From Fictibacillus nanhaiensis (GTDB lineage: Bacteria; Bacillota; Bacilli; Bacillales; Fictibacillaceae): a stretch of 64,000 bases of DNA. The position numbers and the translations under genes were made by a program. This document shows positions 44,889 through 54,541 of this stretch, in pieces. Each line of letters starts with the position of its first letter. The first letter of the stretch is position 1. The stretch lies in the NCBI GenBank assembly GCA_017052515.1, contig JAFHKR010000038.1, forward strand, positions 372,001 through 436,000. Direction: 5' to 3'. Below the pieces are notes generated by a model, which had not been told where the DNA came from, did not search any database, and worked only from the letters and a program-made list of their open reading frames with translations.

Positions 44889-45773
44889 ATGAAAAAAGTT
44901 AAAAAGGCCATCATACCGGCAGCAGGATTAGGGACCCGATTTCTGCCGGCAACAAAAGCCATGCCAAAAGAAATGCTGCCGATTGTAGATAAGCCAACGA
45001 TTCAATACATCGTTGAAGAAGCCGTTGCATCGGGCATTGAAGACATCATCATTGTAACAGGTAAAGGGAAACGAGCGATCGAGGATCATTTTGACCATGC
45101 TTTCGAACTCGAACAGAACCTGTTTGAAAAGGGTAAATTAGAGCTGCTTGAGAAGGTCAAGCACACTTCAAATTTAGTCGATATCCATTATATTCGTCAG
45201 AAAGAACCAAAAGGTTTGGGTCATGCTGTAAATTGCGCAAAAAAATTTATTGGAGATGAGCCGTTCGCTGTACTACTAGGGGATGACATCGTCCAAGCAG
45301 ACAAGCCATGTCTTAAACAATTAATTGAACGCTATGAAGAAACAACAGCATCTATCATCGGTGTACAGCAAGTACCTGAAGACCAGACACATCGCTATGG
45401 AATCATCGATCCGATAAGTTCTTTTAATAATCTGTACGGTGTAAAGAACTTTGTTGAGAAGCCAGTAAAAGGAACAGCTCCCTCTAACTTAGCGATTATG
45501 GGCCGTTATATCTTAACACCTGAGATCTTCACTTATTTAGAAGAGCAGGAAACGGGTGCTGGTGGAGAAATTCAGCTGACAGATGCAATCCAGAAGTTAA
45601 ACAAATACCAAAGAGTGTTTGCTTATGACTTTGAGGGGCAGCGATATGATGTTGGTGAAAAACTTGGATTTATTACAACAACGCTTGAATTTGCTCTTAA
45701 GGATCAAGAGATAAGTAAGCAACTTGTACCAGAGTTAGAACGACTATTGGAGCAAATGAAGGTAAGTGGCTAA
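44889..45773 (+). CDS. gtaB: UTP-glucose-1-phosphate uridylyltransferase, copy 2
   Basis: 294 residues, same catalytic motifs as copy 1 ([50 protein letters not shown]). AGGGGG lies about 13 bases before the ATG. The setting directly behind ywqE and before the capsule cluster suggests a supply of UDP-glucose tied to capsule production. Both copies look intact. Confidence 0.95.
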   Translation: MKKVKKAIIPAAGLGTRFLPATKAMPKEMLPIVDKPTIQYIVEEAVASGIEDIIIVTGKGKRAIEDHFDHAFELEQNLFEKGKLELLEKVKHTSNLVDIHYIRQKEPKGLGHAVNCAKKFIGDEPFAVLLGDDIVQADKPCLKQLIERYEETTASIIGVQQVPEDQTHRYGIIDPISSFNNLYGVKNFVEKPVKGTAPSNLAIMGRYILTPEIFTYLEEQETGAGGEIQLTDAIQKLNKYQRVFAYDFEGQRYDVGEKLGFITTTLEFALKDQEISKQLVPELERLLEQMKVSG

Positions 45774-45817
45774 CTACTTGAGTTAAAGAAATCAGAACAT
45801 TGGTTAATAAAAATTTA

Positions 45818-45855
45818 ATACCTAAGAAAAATATCTATTTTTCTTAGGTTTTTCT
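45818..45855 (+). terminator. Terminator after gtaB copy 2
   Basis: ACCTAAGAAAAATA and TATTTTTCTTAGGT-type arms around TCTA, followed by T5. Confidence 0.8.
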
Positions 45856-45891
45856 ATGAACATTAAATAACAATGAAAAGAAGGGATTGTA

Positions 45892-47712
45892 TTGAGCTAT
45901 CAAAAGCGAGTGTCGATGTTGATTCTACTAGATTCGTTAATTGTGTTAACGGCTATTTATGTAGGGTATTACACGCTCCACCCTTATTTCAATATCTATA
46001 CCTTTAATATGCTCGTCATTAGCTCTGTTACCTTGTTAGCCAGTCATCATCTATTTGCTTTTCGATATCGATTGTATCAAAAAGCTTGGGAATATGCGAG
46101 TGTAGGGGAAATGCTAGGAATCATGAGAGCTGTAACGCTATCTATAATAGTAGCTGCTGTTGTTCAGTTTTTCATAAACGGAAACGTGTATGTACGAGTA
46201 CTCGGTATAACTTGGATGCTACATATCATTCTTATTGGTGGCTCTCGTTTCTCCTGGAGGATCTATAGAGATCTATTTTTCAACACAAATACAGATAAGA
46301 AACGGGCTTTAATCATAGGAGCTGGATCAGCAGGATCTATGTTAGTTCGTCAGTTAATAAAAAGTCGGGATACGGAACTGATGCCTGTTGGATTTGTAGA
46401 TGACGATCCGAAAAAAAGGAATCTACAAATCTATGGAGTAACGGTATTCGGAAAAACAATAGACATACCAGAACTAGTAGAAAAACTTAATATCGAAAAC
46501 ATCATCATTGCTATTCCATCACTCAGCAAAAAAGAGATTCAAAAAATCTATCAAGAGTGTAGCAAAACAAATGCAAAAACACAAATTATGCCAATGATTG
46601 AAGACCTGGTATCAGGAAAAGTGTCGGTGAACCAATTCCGTGAAGTACAAGTTGAAGATCTCTTAGGTAGAGAGCCTGTTCAACTTGATATGGAGAGTAT
46701 CTCTAAGAAGATCACAGGAAAAACCATACTCGTTACAGGTGCAGGCGGTTCAATTGGATCAGAAATCTGTCGACAAGTAAGCAAGTTCAAACCAAAAAAG
46801 CTTCTATTATTAGGACATGGTGAAAACTCCATCTATCAAATTGACATGGAATTACGAAACAGACACGGTAAAGATTTTGAAATTATTCCTATTATAGCTG
46901 ATGTACAAGACCGTGACCGAATGTTTGAAGTAATGAGTGTCCATGCACCAGATGTGATTTATCATGCAGCAGCTCATAAGCATGTTCCGTTAATGGAGTA
47001 TAACCCGAAAGAAGCGGTTAAGAACAATGTAATCGGAACAAAAAATGTGGCTGAAGCTGCAGATATGTTCGGAATAAAGACGTTTGTGCTTGTTTCAACG
47101 GATAAAGCCGTTAACCCTACGAATGTAATGGGATCAACAAAACGAATAGCAGAAATGGTTATTCAGCAATTAGATAAGACGAGCGAGACTAATTATGTAG
47201 CTGTCCGATTCGGAAATGTGTTAGGAAGCCGCGGATCCGTTATTCCATTGTTTAAAAAACAAATTGAATCCGGTGGACCTGTTACGGTTACTCATCCTGA
47301 CATGACTCGCTACTTCATGACGATTCCAGAAGCTTCACGATTGGTTATGCAAGCGGGTGCGTTGGCTCGTGGTGGAGAAATCTTTGTGTTGGATATGGGA
47401 GAACCGGTTAAGATTGTAGATTTGGCTAAGAACCTTATTCATCTTTCGGGTTATACCACTGATGAGATTGGGATTAAGTTTGCGGGAATAAGACCTGGCG
47501 AGAAGATGTATGAAGAGCTTCTAGGTGAGAATGAGGTTCATAAGAAAGAGGTTTTTCCTAAGATTTTTATTGGGAAGACTGTAGAGTTTAATTATGAGAG
47601 GGTAGCTAATCTTATTGAGAATCATCAGTCGTTTGATGGTGGTTATTTGTCGGAGTATGTATTGGGATTGGCTAATAAGAAAGAGCGGCAGTTAGTAAAG
47701 AATGTTAATTAA
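45892..47712 (+). CDS. EpsC/CapD-like membrane UDP-GlcNAc 4,6-dehydratase
   Basis: A 606-residue enzyme starting pathways to 4-amino-4,6-dideoxy sugars. Four transmembrane helices (about 8-110) and a CoA-binding-like Rossmann domain (GAGSAGSMLVRQL) come before the SDR catalytic domain from about 280 (VTGAGGSIGSEICRQV, YHAAAHKHVPLMEYNP, STDKAVNPTNVMGSTKR). The usual Tyr-Lys is replaced by the Met-Lys-type motif of PglF/FlaA1-like dehydratases. TTG start, five bases after AAGAAGGGA. It heads the capsule cluster; the aminotransferase follows after a 300-base gap. Confidence 0.9.
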   Translation: MSYQKRVSMLILLDSLIVLTAIYVGYYTLHPYFNIYTFNMLVISSVTLLASHHLFAFRYRLYQKAWEYASVGEMLGIMRAVTLSIIVAAVVQFFINGNVYVRVLGITWMLHIILIGGSRFSWRIYRDLFFNTNTDKKRALIIGAGSAGSMLVRQLIKSRDTELMPVGFVDDDPKKRNLQIYGVTVFGKTIDIPELVEKLNIENIIIAIPSLSKKEIQKIYQECSKTNAKTQIMPMIEDLVSGKVSVNQFREVQVEDLLGREPVQLDMESISKKITGKTILVTGAGGSIGSEICRQVSKFKPKKLLLLGHGENSIYQIDMELRNRHGKDFEIIPIIADVQDRDRMFEVMSVHAPDVIYHAAAHKHVPLMEYNPKEAVKNNVIGTKNVAEAADMFGIKTFVLVSTDKAVNPTNVMGSTKRIAEMVIQQLDKTSETNYVAVRFGNVLGSRGSVIPLFKKQIESGGPVTVTHPDMTRYFMTIPEASRLVMQAGALARGGEIFVLDMGEPVKIVDLAKNLIHLSGYTTDEIGIKFAGIRPGEKMYEELLGENEVHKKEVFPKIFIGKTVEFNYERVANLIENHQSFDGGYLSEYVLGLANKKERQLVKNVN

Positions 47713-48016
47713 AAATTTAAGAGGGTCTCTTTTTGTAAGGGGCCCGCTTGTATGTTTGTAAGTGGAGGAAGTGAATAACGGTAATTAGTTTTTAATTTTT
47801 ATGGATTGAGGTTAAAAAAAAGTGATAAAAAAGGGCTATATAATAGGAAGAAACACGATTTGAAGTGCTCGGAAATAATTTGCATTGTAGTTCTGCATAA
47901 TTAATGAAACAAATATTTAGTGGGTCAGTAGTTGATTGGAAAGAGAGTTTAATGGATTCCAGTTAAGTCCTAACAAACTAAATTAACAAAACTTTAATTA
48001 AGCGAGGAAAAATAAA
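47713..48016 (+). other. Gap inside the capsule cluster
   Basis: A weak hairpin at 47719-47750 (mismatched GGG/CCC stem, no T run) could be a decayed terminator. A TATAAT occurs at about 47836 without a -35. No gene is seen. Confidence 0.35.
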
Positions 48017-49234
48017 ATGATTAATACCGATTTAAGAAATATTCCATTCTCTCCACCAGATATTCAAGAAGAGGAAATTGAAGAAGTTATAAAAGCAATG
48101 AAGTCGGGTTGGATTACAACTGGACCAAGAACTAAAGAGCTTGAAAAAAGATTAGCTAATTACGTGGGTACAAACAAAGCTGTTTGCTTGAATTCAGCAA
48201 CAGCAGCCATGGAGCTTACTCTTCGGATTTTAGGTATTGGTCCAGGCGATGAAGTCATTACTTCAGCATATACCTATACTGCATCTGCCTCAGTTATCGA
48301 GCATGTTGGTGCGAAAATAGTATTAGTTGACACGGCACCAGGTTCTTTTGAAATGGATTACTCTAAATTAGCAGATGCAATAACTGAAAAGACTAAAGTG
48401 ATAATACCAGTAGATATCGCAGGAAAGATGTGTGACTACGATACTATGTTTGAAATACTAGAAAGTAAGAAAGTACTTTTCAAGCCGAATAATGAACTCC
48501 AGTCGTTATTTAATAGAGTAATTGTTATGACGGATGCTGCCCATGCTTTTGGAGCAGAGAGAAAAGGAATGAATTGTGGGCAAGTTGCTGATTTTACTTG
48601 CTTTTCTTTCCATGCTGTAAAGAATTTTACAACGGCTGAAGGTGGAGCGGTTGTCTGGCGAAATGATGGTGGGTTAGATGATGAGTGGCTCTATAAGCAA
48701 TTTATGCTATATAGCCTACATGGTCAATCTAAAGATGCACTTGCTAAATCAAAAAAAGGTGCATGGGAATATGATATTGTCTTTCCAGCCTATAAGTGCA
48801 ATATGACAGATATTATGGCCAGTATTGGTTTAGTACAGTTAGATAGATATGAAGCTTTGCTAGAAAGACGTAGAGAGATTATTGAAATGTATGATAGAGA
48901 ACTTCGACCATTAGGTATTCATAGCTTGCAGCATTACGGTAAAGGTTTTACTTCTTCAGGTCATCTTTATTTAGTTAGATTACCTAAAATTAATGAGGAA
49001 GATAGAAATAGAGTTATTATTAAAATGGCTGAGGCTGGAGTTGCTTGTAACGTCCACTACAAGCCTCTGCCTATGTTTACGGCTTATAAGAACTTAGGAT
49101 TTGATATTAAGGATTATCCTAATGCTTATAAGCAATATGTAAATGAAATTACGCTTCCTTTGCACACTTTGTTGAGTAATGAAGATGTAGAGTATGTGAT
49201 CGGAAATTTAGAAAAAGTTTTAAATGAAGTTTAA
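48017..49234 (+). CDS. DegT/DnrJ/EryC1/StrS-family sugar aminotransferase
   Basis: A PLP-dependent aminotransferase of 405 residues that would aminate the 4-keto sugar made by the upstream dehydratase. Motifs are PPDIQEEEIEEVIKAMKSGW, the TYTASASVIEHVGA segment, DAAHAFGAERKG, and FHAVKNFTTAEGG with the PLP lysine at 202. The C-terminus has NVHYKPLPMFTAYKNLGFD. GCGAGG lies before the ATG. PglE-like activity (UDP-4-amino-4,6-dideoxy-GlcNAc) is inferred from its neighbours. Confidence 0.92.
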   Translation: MINTDLRNIPFSPPDIQEEEIEEVIKAMKSGWITTGPRTKELEKRLANYVGTNKAVCLNSATAAMELTLRILGIGPGDEVITSAYTYTASASVIEHVGAKIVLVDTAPGSFEMDYSKLADAITEKTKVIIPVDIAGKMCDYDTMFEILESKKVLFKPNNELQSLFNRVIVMTDAAHAFGAERKGMNCGQVADFTCFSFHAVKNFTTAEGGAVVWRNDGGLDDEWLYKQFMLYSLHGQSKDALAKSKKGAWEYDIVFPAYKCNMTDIMASIGLVQLDRYEALLERRREIIEMYDRELRPLGIHSLQHYGKGFTSSGHLYLVRLPKINEEDRNRVIIKMAEAGVACNVHYKPLPMFTAYKNLGFDIKDYPNAYKQYVNEITLPLHTLLSNEDVEYVIGNLEKVLNEV

Positions 49235-49245
49235 GGTGGGTTAAG

Positions 49246-49896
49246 ATGTATAAAAACTTTTTTAAAAGAGTATTTGATTTAAACTTAGCTTTAATAGCTC
49301 TACCATTTTGGTTTATTATTCTAGTGATTATAGGGCAAATTATTTACTTTCAAGATAAAGGACCCATCTTTTATAATGCTCCCCGTCTTGGTAAGAATGG
49401 AAAAGTATTTAAAATGTATAAGTTTCGTTCTATGAAAATGAATGCTCCTGATCTTAGGAATGAAGATGGGTCAACTTTTAATGCAGAAGATGACCCAAGA
49501 TTAACTAAGATCGGGAAGTTTATCCGTAAAACAAGCTTAGATGAAACACCACAGCTGTTAAATATTATTAAGGGTGATATGAGTATTATTGGACCAAGGC
49601 CTGATTTACCAGAACACCGTGAACTATATGAGGGTAACGAGGAAAGAAAGTTAGAAATTAGACCCGGGGTTACAGGATACAATCAAGCTTACTTTCGAAA
49701 TACTGTACCCTGGAAAGAAAGAATCCAAAATGATATTTATTATATTGATCATTTTTCTTGTTGTCTCGATATTAAAATTTTTTTTAAAACAGTTATTTCT
49801 GTTTTGAAACGAGAAGATGTTTATGTTGTGCAGTCTTCTGGTAATAAAATTATTTTAAGTTCTGAGTCAAATAAAAACTCTAATGGCGAAATGTAG
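49246..49896 (+). CDS. Initiating sugar-phosphate transferase (PglC/WcaJ-type)
   Basis: A monotopic phosphoglycosyl transferase that loads the first sugar phosphate onto undecaprenyl phosphate. The 216 residues have one membrane-embedded helix (about 12-34) and a catalytic domain with MYKFRSMKMNA, the DETPQLLNIIKGDMSIIGPRP signature and RPGVTGYNQAYFR. As the first committed step it defines the sugar made by the two genes before it as the likely reducing-end residue. It starts 12 bases after the aminotransferase. Confidence 0.92.
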   Translation: MYKNFFKRVFDLNLALIALPFWFIILVIIGQIIYFQDKGPIFYNAPRLGKNGKVFKMYKFRSMKMNAPDLRNEDGSTFNAEDDPRLTKIGKFIRKTSLDETPQLLNIIKGDMSIIGPRPDLPEHRELYEGNEERKLEIRPGVTGYNQAYFRNTVPWKERIQNDIYYIDHFSCCLDIKIFFKTVISVLKREDVYVVQSSGNKIILSSESNKNSNGEM

Positions 49897-49910
49897 AAAG
49901 GCATGGTTGG

Positions 49911-50843
49911 ATGAAATATGTACTTTTTATTGGAAGTAGAGTAGGATTTGAAGCACTTAACTTATTAGTAATTGAAAATTGTGATATACATCATGTTTTT
50001 ATTGAAAAGGAACATGAACATGAGTATGAGAAGTATTATCAAAGGTCAATTGAGAAATGCAAGGGATTAAGTATAAATTATAGCGTCAATTCCATACAAA
50101 GTGAAATTATAGATAACTTAACTCAAAGCCTAAACGATGGTCATTCAATAAATTATATTATGAGCTTTGGATATAGAAGAATAATCCCAGGAAGTGTTGT
50201 GAAGATGGCAAATATTGCTGCATTCGGTACCCATTTTTCTCCATTACCGAGGTACAGAGGATTTGCTCCATTAAATTGGGTTTTAATAAATGGTGAGACT
50301 GAGACAGCGGTAAATATCTTTTATCTAGATAAGGAAGTTGACAATGGTGATATTGTCGATAAAGAGAATGTTCCAATCAGCTATGATGACGATATTAATA
50401 CTTTGTTTGAAAAGTGCATAGTAACTTTCCGAAAAGTGATGAGAAGGATAATACCTAAGTTAGAAAAAGGTAAATTTGATGCTCTTATTCAAGACAATGA
50501 GAAAGCAACATATACATGTGCTAGAAATCCTGAAGATGGGTTAATTAAGTGGGAATGGAATTCAACTAAAATTTATAATCTTACTAGGGCTTTAACATAT
50601 CCTTTTCCAGGAGCATTTTCATTTATAGATGGAAGGAAAATATTTATATGGTCATGTGAGGAGTATGAAACTCCAAAATATGAAGGGCGTATAGCAGGCA
50701 AAGTAGTTAAAGTAGTTAAAGAAATTGGTGTAGTTGTCTTATGTGGTGAGGGAGCAGTTTTAATAAAGGACGTACAATTGGAAAATGGGGAAAGGCAAAC
50801 TGCTGATAATCTTATCAAGAGTATTAGGGTGACCTTAGGATAA
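49911..50843 (+). CDS. Formyltransferase-fold enzyme, probable sugar N-formyltransferase
   Basis: 310 residues. The N-terminal formyltransferase domain contains HFSPLPRYRGFAPLNWVLI and EVDNGDIVD. The C-terminal Fmt-like domain begins near 205. The context (amino-sugar pathway) suggests N10-formyl-tetrahydrofolate-dependent formylation of a 4-amino sugar. Of the usual catalytic Asn-His-Asp triad, His108 and Asp144 are present, but the Asn two residues before the His is Gly106 (GTH in place of NxH). So activity may be altered. From here the DNA is conspicuously A/T-rich. Confidence 0.8.
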   Translation: MKYVLFIGSRVGFEALNLLVIENCDIHHVFIEKEHEHEYEKYYQRSIEKCKGLSINYSVNSIQSEIIDNLTQSLNDGHSINYIMSFGYRRIIPGSVVKMANIAAFGTHFSPLPRYRGFAPLNWVLINGETETAVNIFYLDKEVDNGDIVDKENVPISYDDDINTLFEKCIVTFRKVMRRIIPKLEKGKFDALIQDNEKATYTCARNPEDGLIKWEWNSTKIYNLTRALTYPFPGAFSFIDGRKIFIWSCEEYETPKYEGRIAGKVVKVVKEIGVVVLCGEGAVLIKDVQLENGERQTADNLIKSIRVTLG

Positions 50844-50867
50844 CCTAATCCTACTTGGAGGAAAATA

Positions 50868-51980
50868 ATGAAAAAAATACTTATCGTTTCAACTGTAAGT
50901 AGACAATTTTATTTGTTTGAGCAAGGTAATATAGAAGTTCTTAATTCACTAGGATATGAAGTTCATACTGCGGCTAATTTTAGTGATGCAAATGAAAGAT
51001 TGGATGTATTAAATATTAAGAGGCATCATTTTGATATTGAAAGAAATCCATTTACGCTAAAAAACATAAAGGCATATAAGCAACTAAAAGGATTAATGAA
51101 ATCTGAGAATTTTGATGCTGTACATTGCCATTCGCCTATGGGAGGAGTACTGGCTAGATTAGCAGCTGAATCCATAGGAATCTCACCAGTAATATATACT
51201 GCCCATGGATTTCATTTTTATAAAGGTGCTCCAATCATTAACTGGCTATTGTACTACCCTATTGAAAAAGTCTTATCACGATACACAGATGTATTAATAA
51301 CAATTAATAAAGAAGATTACAAGAGTGCACAGAGGTTTAAAGCAAAGAATGTAATATACATTCCAGGAATAGGGATTGAATCTAATCGTTATAGTAATAT
51401 ATTTGTTGATAAGAAAAATAAACTTAAAGAGTTAGGAATAACCTCAGATGCTTATGTAATCCTTTCAGTGGGAGAACTTAATGAAAATAAAAATCACGAA
51501 GTTATTATCAAGGCATTAAGTAATATTAGATATAAAAATTTTATCTATTTAATTTGTGGTCAGGGTGACAGAGCGGATTATTTAATGAATTTAGCGAATT
51601 CCCTAGGGATTTCAAATAAAGTTAAATTACTAGGTTTTAGAAATGATGTTATTGATTTATATAAGGTAGCAGATATTTTTGCGTTCCCCTCATATAGAGA
51701 AGGACTTTCTGTCTCATTAATGGAAGCTATGTCAGCTGGATTACCAGTAGTATGTTCTTCAGTTAGAGGAAATACCGATTTAATCCAAGACGGCCAAGGA
51801 GGTTTTCTGAATAAACCAACAGATATTGAAGGTTTTGGAAATAGCTTAGACAAGTTAATAAACAATACTGAAATGCGTATTTTAATGGGAGAGAAAAATC
51901 TCCAAGAAATAGAAAAGTACGATAGTAATGTTGTAAAAGAGAAAATGAAAATGGTTTATGAAAATAAGAGAATTATGTGA
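50868..51980 (+). CDS. Glycosyltransferase family 4 (EpsD-like)
   Basis: 370 residues, a GT-B fold with N-terminal KKILIVSTVSRQFYLFEQGN, CHSPMGGVLARLAA and TAHGFHFYKGAP, which are close to EpsD/CapM-like transferases. The C-terminal donor site includes SYREGLSVSLMEAMSAGLPVV. It presumably adds the second sugar to the lipid-linked unit. GGAGG lies 7 bases before the ATG. It is co-transcribed with the glycosyltransferase that follows after 9 bases. Confidence 0.9.
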   Translation: MKKILIVSTVSRQFYLFEQGNIEVLNSLGYEVHTAANFSDANERLDVLNIKRHHFDIERNPFTLKNIKAYKQLKGLMKSENFDAVHCHSPMGGVLARLAAESIGISPVIYTAHGFHFYKGAPIINWLLYYPIEKVLSRYTDVLITINKEDYKSAQRFKAKNVIYIPGIGIESNRYSNIFVDKKNKLKELGITSDAYVILSVGELNENKNHEVIIKALSNIRYKNFIYLICGQGDRADYLMNLANSLGISNKVKLLGFRNDVIDLYKVADIFAFPSYREGLSVSLMEAMSAGLPVVCSSVRGNTDLIQDGQGGFLNKPTDIEGFGNSLDKLINNTEMRILMGEKNLQEIEKYDSNVVKEKMKMVYENKRIM

Positions 51981-51989
51981 GGAAATAAA

Positions 51990-53159
51990 GTGAAGAATAT
52001 CTTTCTATTAATGAAGTACTATTTAGATCCGCAAACAAAGCCTTTTCCGAAATTTGATTATCAAATAAGTGCCTTGAGATCAATGGGATATAACGTTTAT
52101 TTTTTAGGAATTGATGGTAATAAAATTTTATTATGCCATGAAGGAAAACAGGAAGTGATTTATAAAATGAACTTCTCTCAAATTCCTATTATTTCAACAA
52201 TTCTTACTTACGATATTCTCTATAAAGCAACTAATAAGGTATTTCAAAAATATAATTTTGACCTTGCCTATATACGTTATATGCCAATGTCTTTTTCATA
52301 TTCAAAGGCATTAGAGACAATAAAAGGAACCAATTGTAAAATAGTGATAGAAATTCCAACTTATCCTATTCATAAGGAATTAGAAACTGAAAAAAGAATT
52401 TTTAGAAAGTGGTATTTTAAAAAGTCTAATAATTTTTTTATTGAAAATTCCAGTAAGGTGGATTTGTTTGCAGTAATTGGTGATAATACAACATCTTTTG
52501 CGAAAAGACCAGCAATTAATATTGAAAATGGTATTGTACTTAAAAATATCCCATTAAGAAGGCCAAATAAAAGTTTTGAGGAAATTCATATTTTAGCACT
52601 TGCAAATATGGCCTGGTGGCATGGTTATGATAGATTAATTAAAGGTTTAAAGCAGTATAAAGATAATGGTGGCAAGAAAAAGGTAGTTTTACATTTTGTT
52701 GGCCCTGACGGTGATGGTTCATTGCAGAAATGGAGAAAATTGTCAAAAGAATATAAACTTGAAGAAAATGTGATCTTTGATGGGCCGAAATATGGTGAAG
52801 ACTTAAATTGGTATTTTAATAATTGTCATGTAGCTATAGGTTCTATAGGTATGCATCGAAAAACATTTAGTTCGACCTCGGAACTTAAGGTAAGGGAGTA
52901 CATGGCTAGAGGTCTTCCGTTTGTTTTGTCAGTAAATGATCAATCTATTGATGAATATTTGGGTTTTTATCTTAAAATCCCTAATAATGATACACCTGTT
53001 GATATTGAATTAATTATTAAATTTGTTTTTAATATAGAAAAAAAATACAATTTACATCGAAAAATGCGTGAATTTGCAAGTGAAAAAATGACATGGGAAA
53101 AACAATTCGAAAAGATATTCTTGCATTTAAAAAGTATAGAAAACACTAATCAAATATAA
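51990..53159 (+). CDS. Putative glycosyltransferase (GT4-like)
   Basis: 389 residues. GTG start 7 bases after GAGG. The C-terminal half has the GT-B donor pattern: ILALANMAWWHGYDRLIKGL, LHFVGPDGDG, VIFDGPKYGEDLNWYFNNCHVAIGSIG and LKVREYMARGLPFVLSV. The N-terminal acceptor domain is divergent. Family identification rests mainly on the C-terminal half. It lies in series with two clear glycosyltransferases. Confidence 0.8.
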   Translation: MKNIFLLMKYYLDPQTKPFPKFDYQISALRSMGYNVYFLGIDGNKILLCHEGKQEVIYKMNFSQIPIISTILTYDILYKATNKVFQKYNFDLAYIRYMPMSFSYSKALETIKGTNCKIVIEIPTYPIHKELETEKRIFRKWYFKKSNNFFIENSSKVDLFAVIGDNTTSFAKRPAINIENGIVLKNIPLRRPNKSFEEIHILALANMAWWHGYDRLIKGLKQYKDNGGKKKVVLHFVGPDGDGSLQKWRKLSKEYKLEENVIFDGPKYGEDLNWYFNNCHVAIGSIGMHRKTFSSTSELKVREYMARGLPFVLSVNDQSIDEYLGFYLKIPNNDTPVDIELIIKFVFNIEKKYNLHRKMREFASEKMTWEKQFEKIFLHLKSIENTNQI

Positions 53160-53241
53160 ACTTTAGATATTCTATCTACTTAAAAAGGCTCTAACAAAAT
53201 CAAAATCATGAAATCCTAAATATTGTGGTGAAACTCTAGAT

Positions 53242-54531
53242 ATGAAGAAAATACTGTTGTTATTTACAGATTCTTATCCTTTAAGTAAAAGCGGAGAGGC
53301 ATTTTTGGAACCTGAAATACCATTTGCTATATCAAACTTTGATGAAATATATATATTTCCTTCTTCAAGAGGGAAAAAGAATATAGAAAAAAGATATATC
53401 TCTGGGTCTAATGTTGTTATAAATCAGGTGAAAAGAGAAAAAATATTTGTAGAACTAATAAAAAATATTAGCTATTTATTAGAACATAAAGGTTTTTGGC
53501 AAGATGTGAGGATGTTTATAAATAGAGGTTTGTTTTTCAAAATTAGCGCTTGGAGTAAGCTTATATATACAATATTGACTGAAGCAGCAATTGTAAGACA
53601 TTTCAAAAAGCATACATTCAATTTTGATGGAGATACATTAATTTATATATATAGTTACTGGCTTTTTGGTACTTCAGGTGGAGCCATTGCTATAAAGAAT
53701 GTGCTAAATAATAAAAAAAAGGTAGTCTTTTCACGAGGTCATGGTACAGATATAGTAGGATATAATTCACTTGACGGTTACTCCCCATTAAAAAAGTATT
53801 ATATAGATGAATTAGATTATATTTACCCTATTTCAAATAAAGGAAAAGAAATATTAATAAGTCAGTATAAAAAATATAATACGGATACGGAAATAAAAAA
53901 AATAAGTAAAAAAATAACACCTTTTTACTTAGGAATTGAAGATATAGGAGAAATTAATAATTTTAGTAAAGGTGAGATTTTTACCATTATATCATGCTCT
54001 TCTGTAATACCTGTAAAGAGATTGCACCTTATAATTGAAGCATTGTCTCTAATAAAAACAATTAATATTAAGTGGATTCATCTAGGAGCTGGTTATCTTT
54101 TAGAAGATATGAAGAATCAATCTCAAGAAATTCTAGGTGATAATATACATTATGAATTTAAAGGAGCAATGTCAAGAAATGAGGTAATTGATTTTTATAA
54201 AAAAAATAATGTTCATTTGTTTATTAATGTATCGTCGAGTGAAGGGATACCAGTTTCTATAATGGAAGCATATACTTTTGGAATCCCTGCGATAGCAACG
54301 AATGTCGGTGGTACATCTGAAATCTGTCAGGATGGCAAAAATGGATTTTTACTTCGAAAAAACTTTAATATATCTGAATTGAGTAATTTAATATTAGAAG
54401 TTATTAGTTTAATAGAAAATAATTATGAAAAATATTTAGAATTAAGAGATTCTGCAAAGGAAAAAATGATCACCGATTTTTCGTTAAGAAATCACAGAAA
54501 ATTTTATGAAAATATTCTAAAGAAAATATAA
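53242..54531 (+). CDS. Glycosyltransferase family 4
   Basis: 429 residues. N-terminal KKILLLFTDSYPLSKSGEAFLEPE; mid-region VFSRGHGTDIVGYNSLDGYSP; C-terminal donor site ISCSSVIPVKRLHLIIEAL, IHLGAGYLLEDM and SSSEGIPVSIMEAYTFGIPAIATN. This is the pattern of the galactosyl/glucosyl transferases of capsule loci. The ribosome-binding site is weak (GGTGAAAC). An 82-base gap precedes it. Very A/T-rich, with many AAA/ATA codons. Confidence 0.88.
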   Translation: MKKILLLFTDSYPLSKSGEAFLEPEIPFAISNFDEIYIFPSSRGKKNIEKRYISGSNVVINQVKREKIFVELIKNISYLLEHKGFWQDVRMFINRGLFFKISAWSKLIYTILTEAAIVRHFKKHTFNFDGDTLIYIYSYWLFGTSGGAIAIKNVLNNKKKVVFSRGHGTDIVGYNSLDGYSPLKKYYIDELDYIYPISNKGKEILISQYKKYNTDTEIKKISKKITPFYLGIEDIGEINNFSKGEIFTIISCSSVIPVKRLHLIIEALSLIKTINIKWIHLGAGYLLEDMKNQSQEILGDNIHYEFKGAMSRNEVIDFYKKNNVHLFINVSSSEGIPVSIMEAYTFGIPAIATNVGGTSEICQDGKNGFLLRKNFNISELSNLILEVISLIENNYEKYLELRDSAKEKMITDFSLRNHRKFYENILKKI

Positions 54532-54541
54532 GGTGTTTCAA

